Part shown: in pieces, positions 7,931 to 16,110 of the stretch
Numbering within the stretch: position 1 is the first letter of the stretch
Layout: each line of letters begins with the position of its first letter
Assembly: GCF_021184025.1 (NCBI RefSeq)
Contig: NZ_CP036537.1
Span: 930,001 to 994,000 of the forward strand
Length of the DNA stretch: 64,000 nt
Reading direction: 5' to 3'
DNA from: Rhodopseudomonas boonkerdii
Lineage (GTDB): Bacteria > Pseudomonadota > Alphaproteobacteria > Rhizobiales > Xanthobacteraceae
Position numbers and translations under genes: made by a program
Notes under the pieces: generated by a model
Told to the model about the DNA's origin: nothing
What the model saw: the letters and a program-made list of their open reading frames with translations, nothing else
Database searches by the model: none

Positions 7931-8431
7931 ATGAAGCAGGACAGAGATCAGATCATCTATTCGCAGTTGACGACAGGCGACCTCAAGACGTTCCGGTCAT
8001 TGCTGAATTTGTTTGCCGAGGCGTTCGACGACGCGGAGGCGTATGCCAGTAGTCCTCCGAGGAACAGCTACGTTGAAGACTTGCTCGACACGTCTCATAT
8101 CATCCTGATTGCCGCTAAGCATGGAAACGATGTCATCGGCGGCCTGGCGGCCTATGAAATGAAGAAGTTCGAGAAAGAGCGGACCGAGATATACATCTAC
8201 GATCTGGCGGTTTCCGGATTGCACAGGCGTCGTGGCGTGGCCACCAATCTGATCAAGTCGTTGGCGTCGATCGCTTCGCGTAGGGGCGCATACGTCATGA
8301 TGGTGCAGGCTGATCCGCCAGACGAGCCCGCCGTGGCTCTCTACGAAAAGCTAGGCTCGCGCGAGGAAGTCTATCACTACGACATTCCGGTCCCGAAAGA
8401 CCGCGGAATAATAGATGACACGCCTCGCTGA
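7931..8431 (+). CDS. AAC(3)-I family aminoglycoside N-acetyltransferase (GNAT)
   Basis: The 166-residue protein carries the hallmark AAC(3)-I block: EIYIYDLAVSG followed by HRRRGVATNLI (acetyl-CoA P-loop, usual R/QxxGxG/A) and later GAYVMMVQADPPDEPAVALY, REEVYHYDIPV. The family transfers acetyl from acetyl-CoA to the 3-amino group of gentamicin-type aminoglycosides in the cytoplasm. The ATG at 7931 gives the family's usual length of about 150-170 residues. There is no integron or resistance context, so it may be an intrinsic chromosomal homologue whose natural substrate is another amine. Family confident, substrate inferred. Confidence 0.8.
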   Translation: MKQDRDQIIYSQLTTGDLKTFRSLLNLFAEAFDDAEAYASSPPRNSYVEDLLDTSHIILIAAKHGNDVIGGLAAYEMKKFEKERTEIYIYDLAVSGLHRRRGVATNLIKSLASIASRRGAYVMMVQADPPDEPAVALYEKLGSREEVYHYDIPVPKDRGIIDDTPR

Positions 8432-8539
8432 GTGCCGAACTCTCCGAGGATCGCTAAAGCCTATGGCCGCTTTGATAAAGGGAGTCGGCGCGCGCCTCTA
8501 AGCATGCACGGGCATGCGGCCGTTAGGTATAATTGCCTC

Positions 8540-9267
8540 TCAAACATCAAACCCGACTTTGATACGTCGGTTCTGCCGGCCCTTGTTGTCAACCTTGAGA
8601 ATTCGCACCGGCCTTGCTTCTCCAGTCGACTTCAAATGCGTGCCGCCGCATCCCTGCCGGTCGATGTCTCCAATCTCCACGATGCGGATATTGCCGTCGG
8701 CCTGTCGGGGCGGCGACACGGCTTTACTCCGAAAATGACCGGGAACTGCGTTTGCAGCGTCCCATGACATCAGGAAGGCTCTTATGGGATGATCAGCCTG
8801 TATGACGTCATTGACCGAGCCGGCCAGGATACGAAGCCGGTCGACGTCCGAAGCGGGAATGTCAAAATCTAACCGGAAAGTCCCGTCGCCCGACAATTGG
8901 GCCCCCGTCAGAAGCGCTCCGTCGAATGTCTTGAAAACGATGCTGTTGGCAATATGGGCCAAAGTGTGCAGTTCGCACATGAGTCGACGAAAACCGGCGT
9001 CGACCGAGACGCGGACAGGTCCTGCGACCTCCTCTCCCTCGAATGTGTGCCACCATCCGCGCTCGTCTCGGGTTACGCCCGTGATCGCCGCTTCGCCATC
9101 GTACCATTGCAGCAGAGCCCGGTCAGGCAACTGACCGCCTCCACCGGGAAAAAAATCGACTGATCCAGCAGCACCATCCCGGGACGTGCGTCGATCACAC
9201 TGGTTTCCAGCGCGAGAAGATCGGAATGCGTCTGATAGAGAGGTTGAGCGTTCAAAGCGTTACCCAT
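8540..9267 (-). pseudogene. Alanyl-tRNA editing protein (AlaX-like), single-base frameshift
   Basis: AlaX-type proteins are free editing domains that hydrolyse misacylated Ser- or Gly-tRNA(Ala). Here the start (MGNALNAQPLYQTHSDLLAL...) runs in one frame to SIFFP; the continuation GGGGQLPD and the rest of the domain are in another frame. The zinc motifs are intact in the second part: HTLAHIANS (HxxxH) and CGGTHLKSTGE. The switch falls at a run of seven A (9149-9155, T on the coding strand); an eighth base would restore one frame. Either the gene is broken, the run slips during expression, or a base was lost in sequencing. It starts about 10 bases after the DUF2130 gene ends. Confidence 0.75.
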
Positions 9268-9276
9268 GATAGGTCT

Positions 9277-10575
9277 TCATCTTGCCCCCGCCGTTGCGGA
9301 CTCTTCGAGGAGCCGCGGCTCCAGGCTTTCGATCTCAGGCATTGCCTTCCCGGCGATTGCCTGCAGGTCGCCGACCATGCCGACCGTGGAATCGATCACC
9401 GAAAGAATCTGGGTTTCACGCTTGGCCCACTGCCGGCCCATGAACTTGCGCTCTTTATCAAGGTCTTCGCGCATATCATTGAACTTTTCGACGACGGCCT
9501 CGACGCGCTGCCTGAACTTCATGCCGGTCAAATATTCGTAGACCTGCTCCATCTTGCTCCTTTGGCCCTGCTGCACCAGCCGGGAGCTGCTGACGTCGAT
9601 CACGCCTTGGCGGAGAGCGACGGCAACGGCGAGGGCACATTGGGGATGAGCGACCCAGATGCCATCTATCAGATCGAAGTGCTCGACATGCTTGGGCAGG
9701 GCTTGAGAGACGATGAGGGCAACATCCGCGCCGCTGCGCCGCTGATCGTCCCTGAGTTTGGCGAGCCAGCCGTCACTCCATGACTTGGTCCGCTTGCTTT
9801 CCCACAGGATCACGCCAGCGGGCTGACCGATCGCGGCATTGACGCGCTGGACGATATCGGCGCCAAGCTCACCTTTACTGACCGGCTCGACTGCATCCAT
9901 CGGGAAGCGGCCGCGCAACAGATCCTCCAGCTCGATTTCCAGGACTTCGCCTTGCGTCTGCTGGGAGCCTTGCTCGGCTTTACGCTTGAGCTCCTCGATC
10001 GTCCGGGCCATTGACTCGATAGTCTGATCTTTCTCAGCGACCCTCAGGCGCGCCGCTTCATCGGCGTCCTGCCGGGCCTTGGTACGAATGCCTTCTACTG
10101 AAGCCTGAACCCGTTTCTCGATGGTGAGATCCAATTCGCGTTTCTCCTCATCGAGCGCGCGCTGTTTGCGCATGAGCTCCGCCTGCGCCTGTTGGGCCTC
10201 GGCAAGCTTGGCATTGTTAGCCTCCAGCAATGCTTTAAGTTCTGCAGCTTCTTTGTCCTTGGTGGCCAGTTCAGCCGCAGCCGCTTCGCGTGCCTTCTTG
10301 CCTTCGGCCGCAATCAACTGCGCGCGCTCGGCATCCAGCCGTTTGGCGACATGGTCGTTCAGCTCCGCTCGCTGCTTGGTGAGGCTTTCCCGCTCCTCCC
10401 GGACCTGGTCCTGGATCTTTCCCATTTCAGCGTTGCGGTCTGCGAGCAGGGCCTCATAAGTCCGCTTGGTCTTCTCAAGTAGCGGCCCGGCCAGCGACTC
10501 GGTGAGCCGGATGTCGTTGCGACAGTGGGGGCACTGTAGGGTCGGCTCATGAGCCTGCGTCGCTGCGAAATTCAT
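9277..10575 (-). CDS. DUF2130 domain coiled-coil protein
   Basis: The ATG at 10575 is preferred because GGGAGGATGAA lies directly before it; an earlier ATG at 10623 lacks a ribosome site. The 432-residue protein begins with a CPHC zinc-knuckle-like pair, continues with a long charged coiled coil (about residues 35-200) and ends with the DUF2130 domain: GEVLEIELEDLLRGRFP, ILWESKRTKSWSDGWLAKLR and MKFRQRVEAVVEKF. That domain has a restriction-endonuclease-like look (acidic residues and a WESKRTK segment), so a nuclease role is possible. No catalytic activity is established for the family to my knowledge. It is probably cotranscribed with the AlaX-like gene. Confidence 0.75.
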   Translation of the reverse strand: MNFAATQAHEPTLQCPHCRNDIRLTESLAGPLLEKTKRTYEALLADRNAEMGKIQDQVREERESLTKQRAELNDHVAKRLDAERAQLIAAEGKKAREAAAAELATKDKEAAELKALLEANNAKLAEAQQAQAELMRKQRALDEEKRELDLTIEKRVQASVEGIRTKARQDADEAARLRVAEKDQTIESMARTIEELKRKAEQGSQQTQGEVLEIELEDLLRGRFPMDAVEPVSKGELGADIVQRVNAAIGQPAGVILWESKRTKSWSDGWLAKLRDDQRRSGADVALIVSQALPKHVEHFDLIDGIWVAHPQCALAVAVALRQGVIDVSSSRLVQQGQRSKMEQVYEYLTGMKFRQRVEAVVEKFNDMREDLDKERKFMGRQWAKRETQILSVIDSTVGMVGDLQAIAGKAMPEIESLEPRLLEESATAGAR

Positions 10576-10658
10576 TTCATCCTCCCTGTTCCCGGTTTGT
10601 CCAGAATGGCGGAATTCTGCCAACGGGTCAATTTACGGTGTAATGATGCCTCTTAAAG

Positions 10659-10746
10659 CGGCAAATAAACCGGCAAAGTACCGTGACCGGTCGGGGCCTA
10701 ATCCCCTATATTTCCACACGAATTAACCGGCAAAGAAAGCGGCAAA
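10659..10746 (+). promoter_or_regulatory. Four CGGCAAA repeats in the fic promoter
   Basis: CGGCAAA occurs at 10659, 10671, 10728 and 10740. In each pair the copies are exactly 12 bases apart; the pairs are 69 bases apart and the last copy ends one base before the fic start codon. The contexts also alternate, AGCGGCAAA and ACCGGCAAA, in opposite order in the two pairs. This is the arrangement of a self-binding operator array, probably for the winged-helix C-terminus of the Fic protein. Confidence 0.55.
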
Positions 10747-10747
10747 A

Positions 10748-11917
10748 ATGTCGATCGCACGTATGGAGCCGATGCTCCCGCCTGAAAACAAGGGCTTAAC
10801 AGATCTGGCGACCGATCTCGTCTCGAAGGCCAGTGGTCTGGCCGCACGTTTGAACCCTGCCCTGCGCGAATCCGTCGGCGACCTCGTCCGGTCGATGAAT
10901 TGCTATTATTCGAACCTGATCGAGAACCATAGCACGACCCTCATCGACATTGATCGGGCACTAAAGAACGATTTCGAGAAAGAGCCCGAGAAGCGCAATC
11001 TGCAGCTCGAAGCGCGTGCCCACATCGAAGTCCAGCAGATGATTGACCGGGGGGAGGGGCCTCGCGCGGGTTTGTCGGTCGAGACCATCCAGTGGATACA
11101 CCGCGAATTCTATTCGCGCGTTCTGGAGGACATGTGGTGGGTCACCAACCCTGAGACGGGCGAACGCATCAAGATGGAGCCCGGCGAACTGCGAACGCGT
11201 CATGTGGCGGTCGGCCGGCACGTGCCCCCCGACCCAGACGAACTTGACGAATTTCTCAGGCGCTTCTGCGAGGCCTACTCGTCGAAGCATCTAACGAAGA
11301 TTGAAAAAATCATTTCGGTTGCAGCCTCCCATCACCGCCTTGCGTGGATCCACCCCTTCCTGGACGGCAATGGCCGCGTGTCCCGCCTGCTTTCTCACGC
11401 CTATATGCGCGAGCTCGGGATTGGCTCCGAGCTCTGGTCCGTCTCCCGCGGACTTGCACGCACCGTCAATGACTACAAAGCGAAACTGCAGGCCGCCGAT
11501 GAGCCCCGGCGTGGAGACCTCGATGGCCGCGGCACGCTGACCGAAAAAGGTCTCGTTGATTTCTGCACCTACTTCCTGACCGCTTGTGTCGATCAGGTCG
11601 ACTTCATGGAAAAGCTGCTAGAGCCTTCCGAGCTCAAGAACCGAATGGAGATATGGACCAAGGAAGAAATCGCCGCAAAACGCCTTCTGAAGGGTTCATG
11701 GCCCATTTTGCAGCTCGCGATCATGCAGGGCGAGTTTTCGCGCGGAGAGGCAGCCAACGTCACCGGCTACGGGGAGCGCCAGGCCCGTAGTGTGCTGAAT
11801 ACCCTTGTCGACAAGGGATACCTGGTCTCACCAACGTCGCGAAGCCCAGTGCGACTGGGTTTTCCTGCCGACGTGGTCGATCGCTGGTTTCCAAGACTTT
11901 ATCAGCCGCGACAATAG
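10748..11917 (+). CDS. Fic family protein (AMPylase type) with DNA-binding tail
   Basis: The 389-residue protein has the Fic active-site motif HPFLDGNGR at residues 202-210 (consensus HxFxxGNGR) and a preceding inhibitory motif S55-N-L-I-E59-N60 (S/T-xxx-E-G/N), which makes it a class II, self-inhibited Fic protein. Such enzymes transfer AMP from ATP to a hydroxyl side chain of a target protein. The C-terminal 80 residues (SRGEAANVTGYGERQARSVL) look like a winged helix, suggesting that the protein also binds DNA. No clear ribosome site precedes the ATG; expression may be leaderless. No antitoxin gene is adjacent, in line with an internal inhibition helix. Confidence 0.85.
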   Translation: MSIARMEPMLPPENKGLTDLATDLVSKASGLAARLNPALRESVGDLVRSMNCYYSNLIENHSTTLIDIDRALKNDFEKEPEKRNLQLEARAHIEVQQMIDRGEGPRAGLSVETIQWIHREFYSRVLEDMWWVTNPETGERIKMEPGELRTRHVAVGRHVPPDPDELDEFLRRFCEAYSSKHLTKIEKIISVAASHHRLAWIHPFLDGNGRVSRLLSHAYMRELGIGSELWSVSRGLARTVNDYKAKLQAADEPRRGDLDGRGTLTEKGLVDFCTYFLTACVDQVDFMEKLLEPSELKNRMEIWTKEEIAAKRLLKGSWPILQLAIMQGEFSRGEAANVTGYGERQARSVLNTLVDKGYLVSPTSRSPVRLGFPADVVDRWFPRLYQPRQ

Positions 11918-12005
11918 CCTGGTTGAGACAAGGCTCAGCACTACTTAACTACGAATTAACGTAGAATCTTCATAATGAATCTGTATTTCAGCGGAGAAAT
12001 ATTCA

Positions 12006-13487
12006 GTGTTTAGATTTGGAAAGACGGCTTCTTCGCGCTCGTTACTCACTTCGGTGGCCCTAGAATCGCTCAGGGCAAACGTGATGATTGCCGACGCTGA
12101 ACTAAACATCGTCTACATGAATCCCGCGCTGACTGACCTGCTGCGGGAAGCCGAGGACGAACTCAAGCGGGAATTGCCTCGCTTTAGCGTGTCGACGCTT
12201 ATCGGCAGCAACATCGACATTTTTCATAAGGAGCCGTCACATCAGCGTCGAATGCTTGCGGCACTTGTAAAACCACACAAGGCGACCATCCGAGTGGGCA
12301 GTCGTGCTTTCGATTTGGTCGTGACGCCGCTCATCAAGGACGGAGGCCGTAATGGTTTCGTTGTCGAGTGGGCCGATGCAAAGGAGCGCCTTCTCAACCT
12401 CGATTATGCTGCTCAGATTGCAGCGATAGCGAAGTCACAGGCTGTGATTCAATTCGCTATCGACGGATCCGTCGTGGATGCGAATGCGAATTTCTTACAG
12501 GCGATGGGTTACACTCTCGACGAAATTCGCGGGAAGCATCACAGCATTTTTGTCGAACCTTCGTTTCGCGCTTCGGCGGAGTATTCCGCGTTCTGGGCAT
12601 CGTTGCGACGAGGTGAATATCAAGCTTCTCAGTACAAGCGCATCGGTAAGGCCGGAAACGTCGTGTGGATCGAAGGCGCATACACGCCAATTCTTGATCT
12701 CAACGGAAAGGTTGCAAAGGTCATTAAGTTTGCGACTGACGTAACCAAGCAAGTTGAACTTCTATCTCAGCTCAAGGCCCTCATCGACACAAATTTCGGC
12801 CAGATCGATGTCGCTATGGACTTGACGAATGATCAGGCGAACGCCGCTCTGCAATCCGCCATCGCAACCTCGCAGGACGTCCAGATGGTGGCTACGAGTG
12901 CAGATCAACTCGCCGATTCCATCCGGGAGATCGCCACGGCGATGGCGAAATCGAAGGATGTATCGGACACTGCGTATAATCAGACGATAGCGGCAGACGA
13001 AGCCACTCAACGCCTGGCAAAGACTGCGGGTGCCATGGGAAACATTGTTGTCCTCATTCAGGATATCGCCAGCCAGATCAATTTGCTGGCGCTCAACGCC
13101 ACCATCGAATCAGCGCGGGCGGGAGAAGCCGGACGGGGGTTCGCAGTTGTGGCAGGGGAAGTAAAAAATCTCGCGAAGCAGGCAAGCGATGCCACGAGTA
13201 GGATCACGACAGAAATCGAGGCGATGCAGAGCGTATCCAGCGAGGTAGTCACAGCTCTCGGCATCATTGGTCAATCGATCGAGTCTGTCCGCTCTTACGT
13301 CGCTGGCACTGGTAGTGCTGTCGAAGAGCAGAGTAGTGTCACGCGCGGGATGTCCGACAGCATGCGGACTGTCGCCACGTCGGTTGAGGCGATCAACACG
13401 AATATCAGTCGGATTGCATCTTCCGTTGAGCAGGCAACAAGCGCGGTTGGCAGCACAAAAGAAGCCGCTAGGGTACTGGCTCGCTAA
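12006..13487 (+). CDS. Soluble methyl-accepting chemotaxis protein with PAS domains
   Basis: The 493-residue product starts with GTG, ten bases after GGAGA. It has no transmembrane segment. Two PAS-like modules occupy about residues 20-125 and 135-255 ([20 protein letters not shown] is typical of PAS), followed by a short receptor signalling domain with the hairpin tip [18 protein letters not shown] and [15 protein letters not shown]. It should sense an intracellular cue (redox, energy or a ligand) and signal to CheA/CheW. It resembles Aer2/McpB-type cytoplasmic receptors. No che genes are nearby. Confidence 0.85.
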   Translation: MFRFGKTASSRSLLTSVALESLRANVMIADAELNIVYMNPALTDLLREAEDELKRELPRFSVSTLIGSNIDIFHKEPSHQRRMLAALVKPHKATIRVGSRAFDLVVTPLIKDGGRNGFVVEWADAKERLLNLDYAAQIAAIAKSQAVIQFAIDGSVVDANANFLQAMGYTLDEIRGKHHSIFVEPSFRASAEYSAFWASLRRGEYQASQYKRIGKAGNVVWIEGAYTPILDLNGKVAKVIKFATDVTKQVELLSQLKALIDTNFGQIDVAMDLTNDQANAALQSAIATSQDVQMVATSADQLADSIREIATAMAKSKDVSDTAYNQTIAADEATQRLAKTAGAMGNIVVLIQDIASQINLLALNATIESARAGEAGRGFAVVAGEVKNLAKQASDATSRITTEIEAMQSVSSEVVTALGIIGQSIESVRSYVAGTGSAVEEQSSVTRGMSDSMRTVATSVEAINTNISRIASSVEQATSAVGSTKEAARVLAR

Positions 13488-13797
13488 GGATCGGTGCGAA
13501 GTCGCAGACGAACGCAAGGCACCGCCGAGACTAGGGCCTAACTTGTTCGCGCGGCTCTAGCAGTTGATGGCGGTCTCGCAACGAGAGAGCTGCCGCGGCC
13601 CGTGCGCGCTAACTAGAGCGGGCCGAAGCGTCGGACCTAGCCCGAAGTCGTCGATTGGAATACCTACGCTTTCTCGGGACAGAGTAGAAAGTTTGTCATT
13701 TGTTGCGCATACCCATGGTAGTCTCCGTGGTGGCTCGATCTCGAGCATGGACGAAGTGTTCGTCGTCAGATAATTTGAGACCGCTCAGGCATTTCGA
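13488..13797. other. Intergenic sequence left of the IS element
   Basis: About 310 bases between the chemoreceptor gene and the IS left end. No credible gene is seen on either strand. I looked here for the missing 3' part of the gntR gene that lies across the IS and did not find an FCD-like reading frame, so a deletion probably accompanied or followed the insertion. Confidence 0.45.
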
Positions 13798-13830
13798 GAA
13801 GGGAGGATCTGGCTCATCTAGGGTTAAAGT

Positions 13831-14811
13831 TTAAGCGGCTTGCAATCGATGCTGCAAGCGGCGGTTTGCAATGGTTTCACGTTTGATGCGCGCACGCTCA
13901 GTCAGGATGGTTTCGGCTCGGCCGAAGTAAACATCCGCAGGCGTGAGGTTGTCGATGCTCTCATGATAGCGGTGATGGTTGTAGTGTTCGACGAAGCCGC
14001 TGACCTGACGTTCGAGGTCCCTCGGTAAATGGTAATTCTCGAGCAGGATGCGGTTCTTCAAGGTCTGATGCCAGCGCTCGATCTTGCCTTGGGTCTGGGG
14101 ATGATACGGCGCACCGCGCACATGCTGCATATCCTTGCCCTTGAGCCAGGTGGCCAGATCTTCCGCGACGTAACTTGATCCGTTGTCGCTCAGAAGCCGT
14201 GGCCGCTGCTTTATATTGACGTGGTCCAGGCCTGAGGCGGCAAGCGCCTGATCGAGCGTGGCCGTGACGTCGGAGGCGCACATGGTGGGACCAAGCCTCC
14301 AGGCCACAATGTAACGAGAGAAGTCGTCGAGCACCGTCGATAGATAGTACCAGCCCCAGCCAGTGATCTTGAGGTAGGTGAAGTCGGTCTGCCAAAGCTG
14401 GTTGATCGCCGTGGTCTTGTCCTTGAACTCATTAGCCGCCTTGATCACCACATAGGCGGGGCTGGTGATCAGGTCGTGCGCCTTCAGCAGCCGATAGACC
14501 GAAGCCTCGGAGACAAAGTATTTTCTCTCGTCGGTGAAGCGCACCGCCAGCTCTCGCGGCGACAGCTCGGGGTGTTCCAGTGCCAGATCGACGATCTGAC
14601 CGCGGACATCGTCCGGGATGCGATTCCAGACCCGGTCCGGCTTGGAGCGGTGATCGGCCAGCGCCTCGATGCCACCCTCGCGATAGCGATCGTACCATCT
14701 ATAAAAGGTGGCTCGCGGGATGCCGAGCTTTTCCAACGTGCGCCTGGCAGGCAGATGCGATTGCTCGACCAGCGCGATTATTTCGGATTTCTCGGATGCT
14801 GGATACCTCAT
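13831..14811 (-). CDS. IS3-like transposase OrfB (DDE integrase core)
   Basis: The 326-residue protein has an N-terminal helix-turn-helix (LEKLGIPRATFYRWYDRY), an HTH_21-like region and an rve integrase core with the catalytic acids visible: D in QTDFTYLK, D in LLSDNGSSY and E in QGKIERWHQTLKNR, the last with the expected lysine/arginine spacing. It catalyses cut and strand transfer of the element. Its ATG overlaps the orfA stop. A run of seven A then G in orfA (coding strand, near 14837-14844) and an open -1 frame leave room for a frameshifted OrfAB product, although the heptamer phase is not canonical. It appears intact. Confidence 0.85.
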   Translation of the reverse strand: MRYPASEKSEIIALVEQSHLPARRTLEKLGIPRATFYRWYDRYREGGIEALADHRSKPDRVWNRIPDDVRGQIVDLALEHPELSPRELAVRFTDERKYFVSEASVYRLLKAHDLITSPAYVVIKAANEFKDKTTAINQLWQTDFTYLKITGWGWYYLSTVLDDFSRYIVAWRLGPTMCASDVTATLDQALAASGLDHVNIKQRPRLLSDNGSSYVAEDLATWLKGKDMQHVRGAPYHPQTQGKIERWHQTLKNRILLENYHLPRDLERQVSGFVEHYNHHRYHESIDNLTPADVYFGRAETILTERARIKRETIANRRLQHRLQAA

Positions 14812-15182
14812 GCCTCGTTTTCCCCAGCCCCGTTCATGCTTTTTTTGAGCAGGCGGTTCTCCAGGGTCAGGTCGGCCACCACCTCCTTCAATTCGGAGGC
14901 TTCGCGGCGAAGGTCTTTCACCTCACCGGACGTGGCGGAACGGGCCGTGTCACCCGCCAGGCGGCGTTTGCCGGCCTCCAGAAACTCCTTCGACCAACCG
15001 TAATACATCGAGGCGGCAATGCCTTCGCGGCGGCACAGCTCGGAGATGTTCTCCTCGCCGCGCAGTCCTTCCAGCACGATACGGATCTTCTCTTCCGCCG
15101 AATACTGCCGACGCGTCTGCCGCCGGATATCTTTTAGCACTTGTTCTGCGGGCGCTTTGCCCAGTTCGGATTTCTGCTTCAT
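14808..15182 (-). CDS. IS3-like transposase OrfA
   Basis: A 124-residue protein with the HTH_Tnp_1 pattern (RRQYSAEEKIRIVLEGLRGE, ISELCRREGIAASMYYGWSK) and a C-terminal leucine-zipper-like helix (LRREASELKEVVADLTLENR). OrfA binds the terminal repeats of the element and regulates OrfB. It is upstream of and overlaps orfB. It appears complete, so the element could still be mobile. Confidence 0.85.
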   Translation of the reverse strand: MKQKSELGKAPAEQVLKDIRRQTRRQYSAEEKIRIVLEGLRGEENISELCRREGIAASMYYGWSKEFLEAGKRRLAGDTARSATSGEVKDLRREASELKEVVADLTLENRLLKKSMNGAGENEA

Positions 15183-15226
15183 CTTCGCTCCTGACGGCTA
15201 CGATGAACCAGAAATCCTCCTTTCGT

Positions 15227-15689
15227 GAAGTCCCTCATTTGGTCTCAGAGGCGATGACGCCGAACAATCCGCGCGGCCATAGCTTCTGCCGTCGTTCTGC
15301 TGAAGCGCCTTTTTCATATCCAGGTTCGCGGCTTTCATGCCCGCACTCGCAGCTGCCCGGTTGCGCTCGAATGAAAACGAGGCGGCGTGCAATTCCAGCA
15401 TCAAGCGATACTCGCAGAGCTGCTCCATGTCGGCTTCCGTTGGCTGGAAGACAAATGTGCCGGCCCGTGGGAGGACAGTCACGAGGCCCTGGAGTCTCAG
15501 CAGAGCAAGCGCCTCGTGAACGGGCGTGCGGCTGATGCCGAATGCGAGCGCCAATGTCTCCTCAGAAAGTGCCTCGCCAAGCTGCAGTGCGCCCTCGACA
15601 ATTGCGTTCCTGATCTGCTCCGCTGCTCTCGAAGCAGCCGATGGGGAAGAATCTGAGAAAGCGCCCTTGTTCTTGTGTCCCCGTTTCAT
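15227..15689 (-). pseudogene. GntR/FCD-family regulator, 3' end lost at IS
   Basis: The N-terminal winged helix is intact (EETLALAFGISRTPVHEALALLRLQGLV, about residues 43-70, then RAGTFVFQPT). The FCD effector domain begins (EADMEQLCEYRLMLELHAAS) but family likeness stops near residue 141, after NDGRSYGRAD. Beyond that the frame continues through unrelated residues into the IS end and stops at 15198, for 163 residues instead of the usual 210-240. The regulator diverges from the FAD-oxidase operon, which it probably repressed. Loss of most metal/ligand residues of FCD suggests that control is lost or altered. Confidence 0.7.
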
Positions 15690-16110
15690 GGGCGAAGAAA
15701 TACGAGATAATCTCCACCACAGCCAACAATTTTTGCAGTTGACTCCGTCGGGCAGTGTTCGATGGCGATTGTGAATCGATGCTCTTAAGAGCCGATCATG
15801 TCTCGAGAATTGAAGCGTTGCCGTGGCTCCAGTCAGGCTATTCGCTTCGCCGGATCAACGCTTGCGACTTTCTCGTTGAACGCCTTCCTCGCCGTGACAC
15901 GGGCATCTTCCGAAGCACGAATTTCTCTCGCCGCGCGGCGATCATTGCGCTCCTTCTGCCCAGCGCGAAGCAAATCCAGCGCGACACCAGTCAGCATTCC
16001 GGTGCTTTAGTACCTTAAGCTGACATGTCACATCTGATATATCAGTGTTGATGCGGCGATATTGTCGTGCTAGGGAGCGGCCAAATCCGAATGATTGCAC
16101 GGGAGGTTTT
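15690..16110. promoter_or_regulatory. Divergent promoter region with two palindromes
   Basis: These 421 bases separate the truncated gntR gene from the catabolic operon. No gene is evident. Two perfect palindromes sit close to the operon start: TGACATGTCA at 16021-16030 and CTGATATATCAG at 16034-16045, followed by GGGAGG at 16099-16104. The palindromes have the size and place of GntR-type operators. Confidence 0.5.

Larger units (their letters stand above)
13798..15224 (-). mobile_element. IS3-like insertion sequence (orfA, orfB)
   Basis: The element carries orfA and orfB with a 4-bp overlap, and imperfect terminal inverted repeats: left end GAAGGGAGGATCTGGCTCATC split as GAAGGGAGGAT and CTGGCTCATC, right end (reverse complement) GAAAGGAGGAT, TTCTGGTTCATC. 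Total length of about 1.43 kb fits the IS3 family. The exact outer ends and target duplication could not be fixed. The right end abuts a gntR-family gene whose 3' part is missing. Confidence 0.7.

Noticed and set aside
13557..13748. Minus-strand frame with an EAL-like snippet (GIPIDDFGLG)
   Set aside because: Only a ten-residue likeness; the rest is Arg/Pro/His-rich and unlike an EAL domain, with no ribosome site. Treated as chance.
14836..14850. Programmed -1 frameshift site in the IS (A7G run)
   Set aside because: The run is present and the -1 frame is open, but the heptamer is out of the canonical X-XXY-YYZ phase, and the ATGA overlap already explains OrfB translation. Kept only as a remark.
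13488..15226. Target-site duplication of the IS
   Set aside because: Bases just outside the inverted repeats on the two sides do not match over 3-5 positions, so no duplication is claimed; the exact ends remain uncertain.
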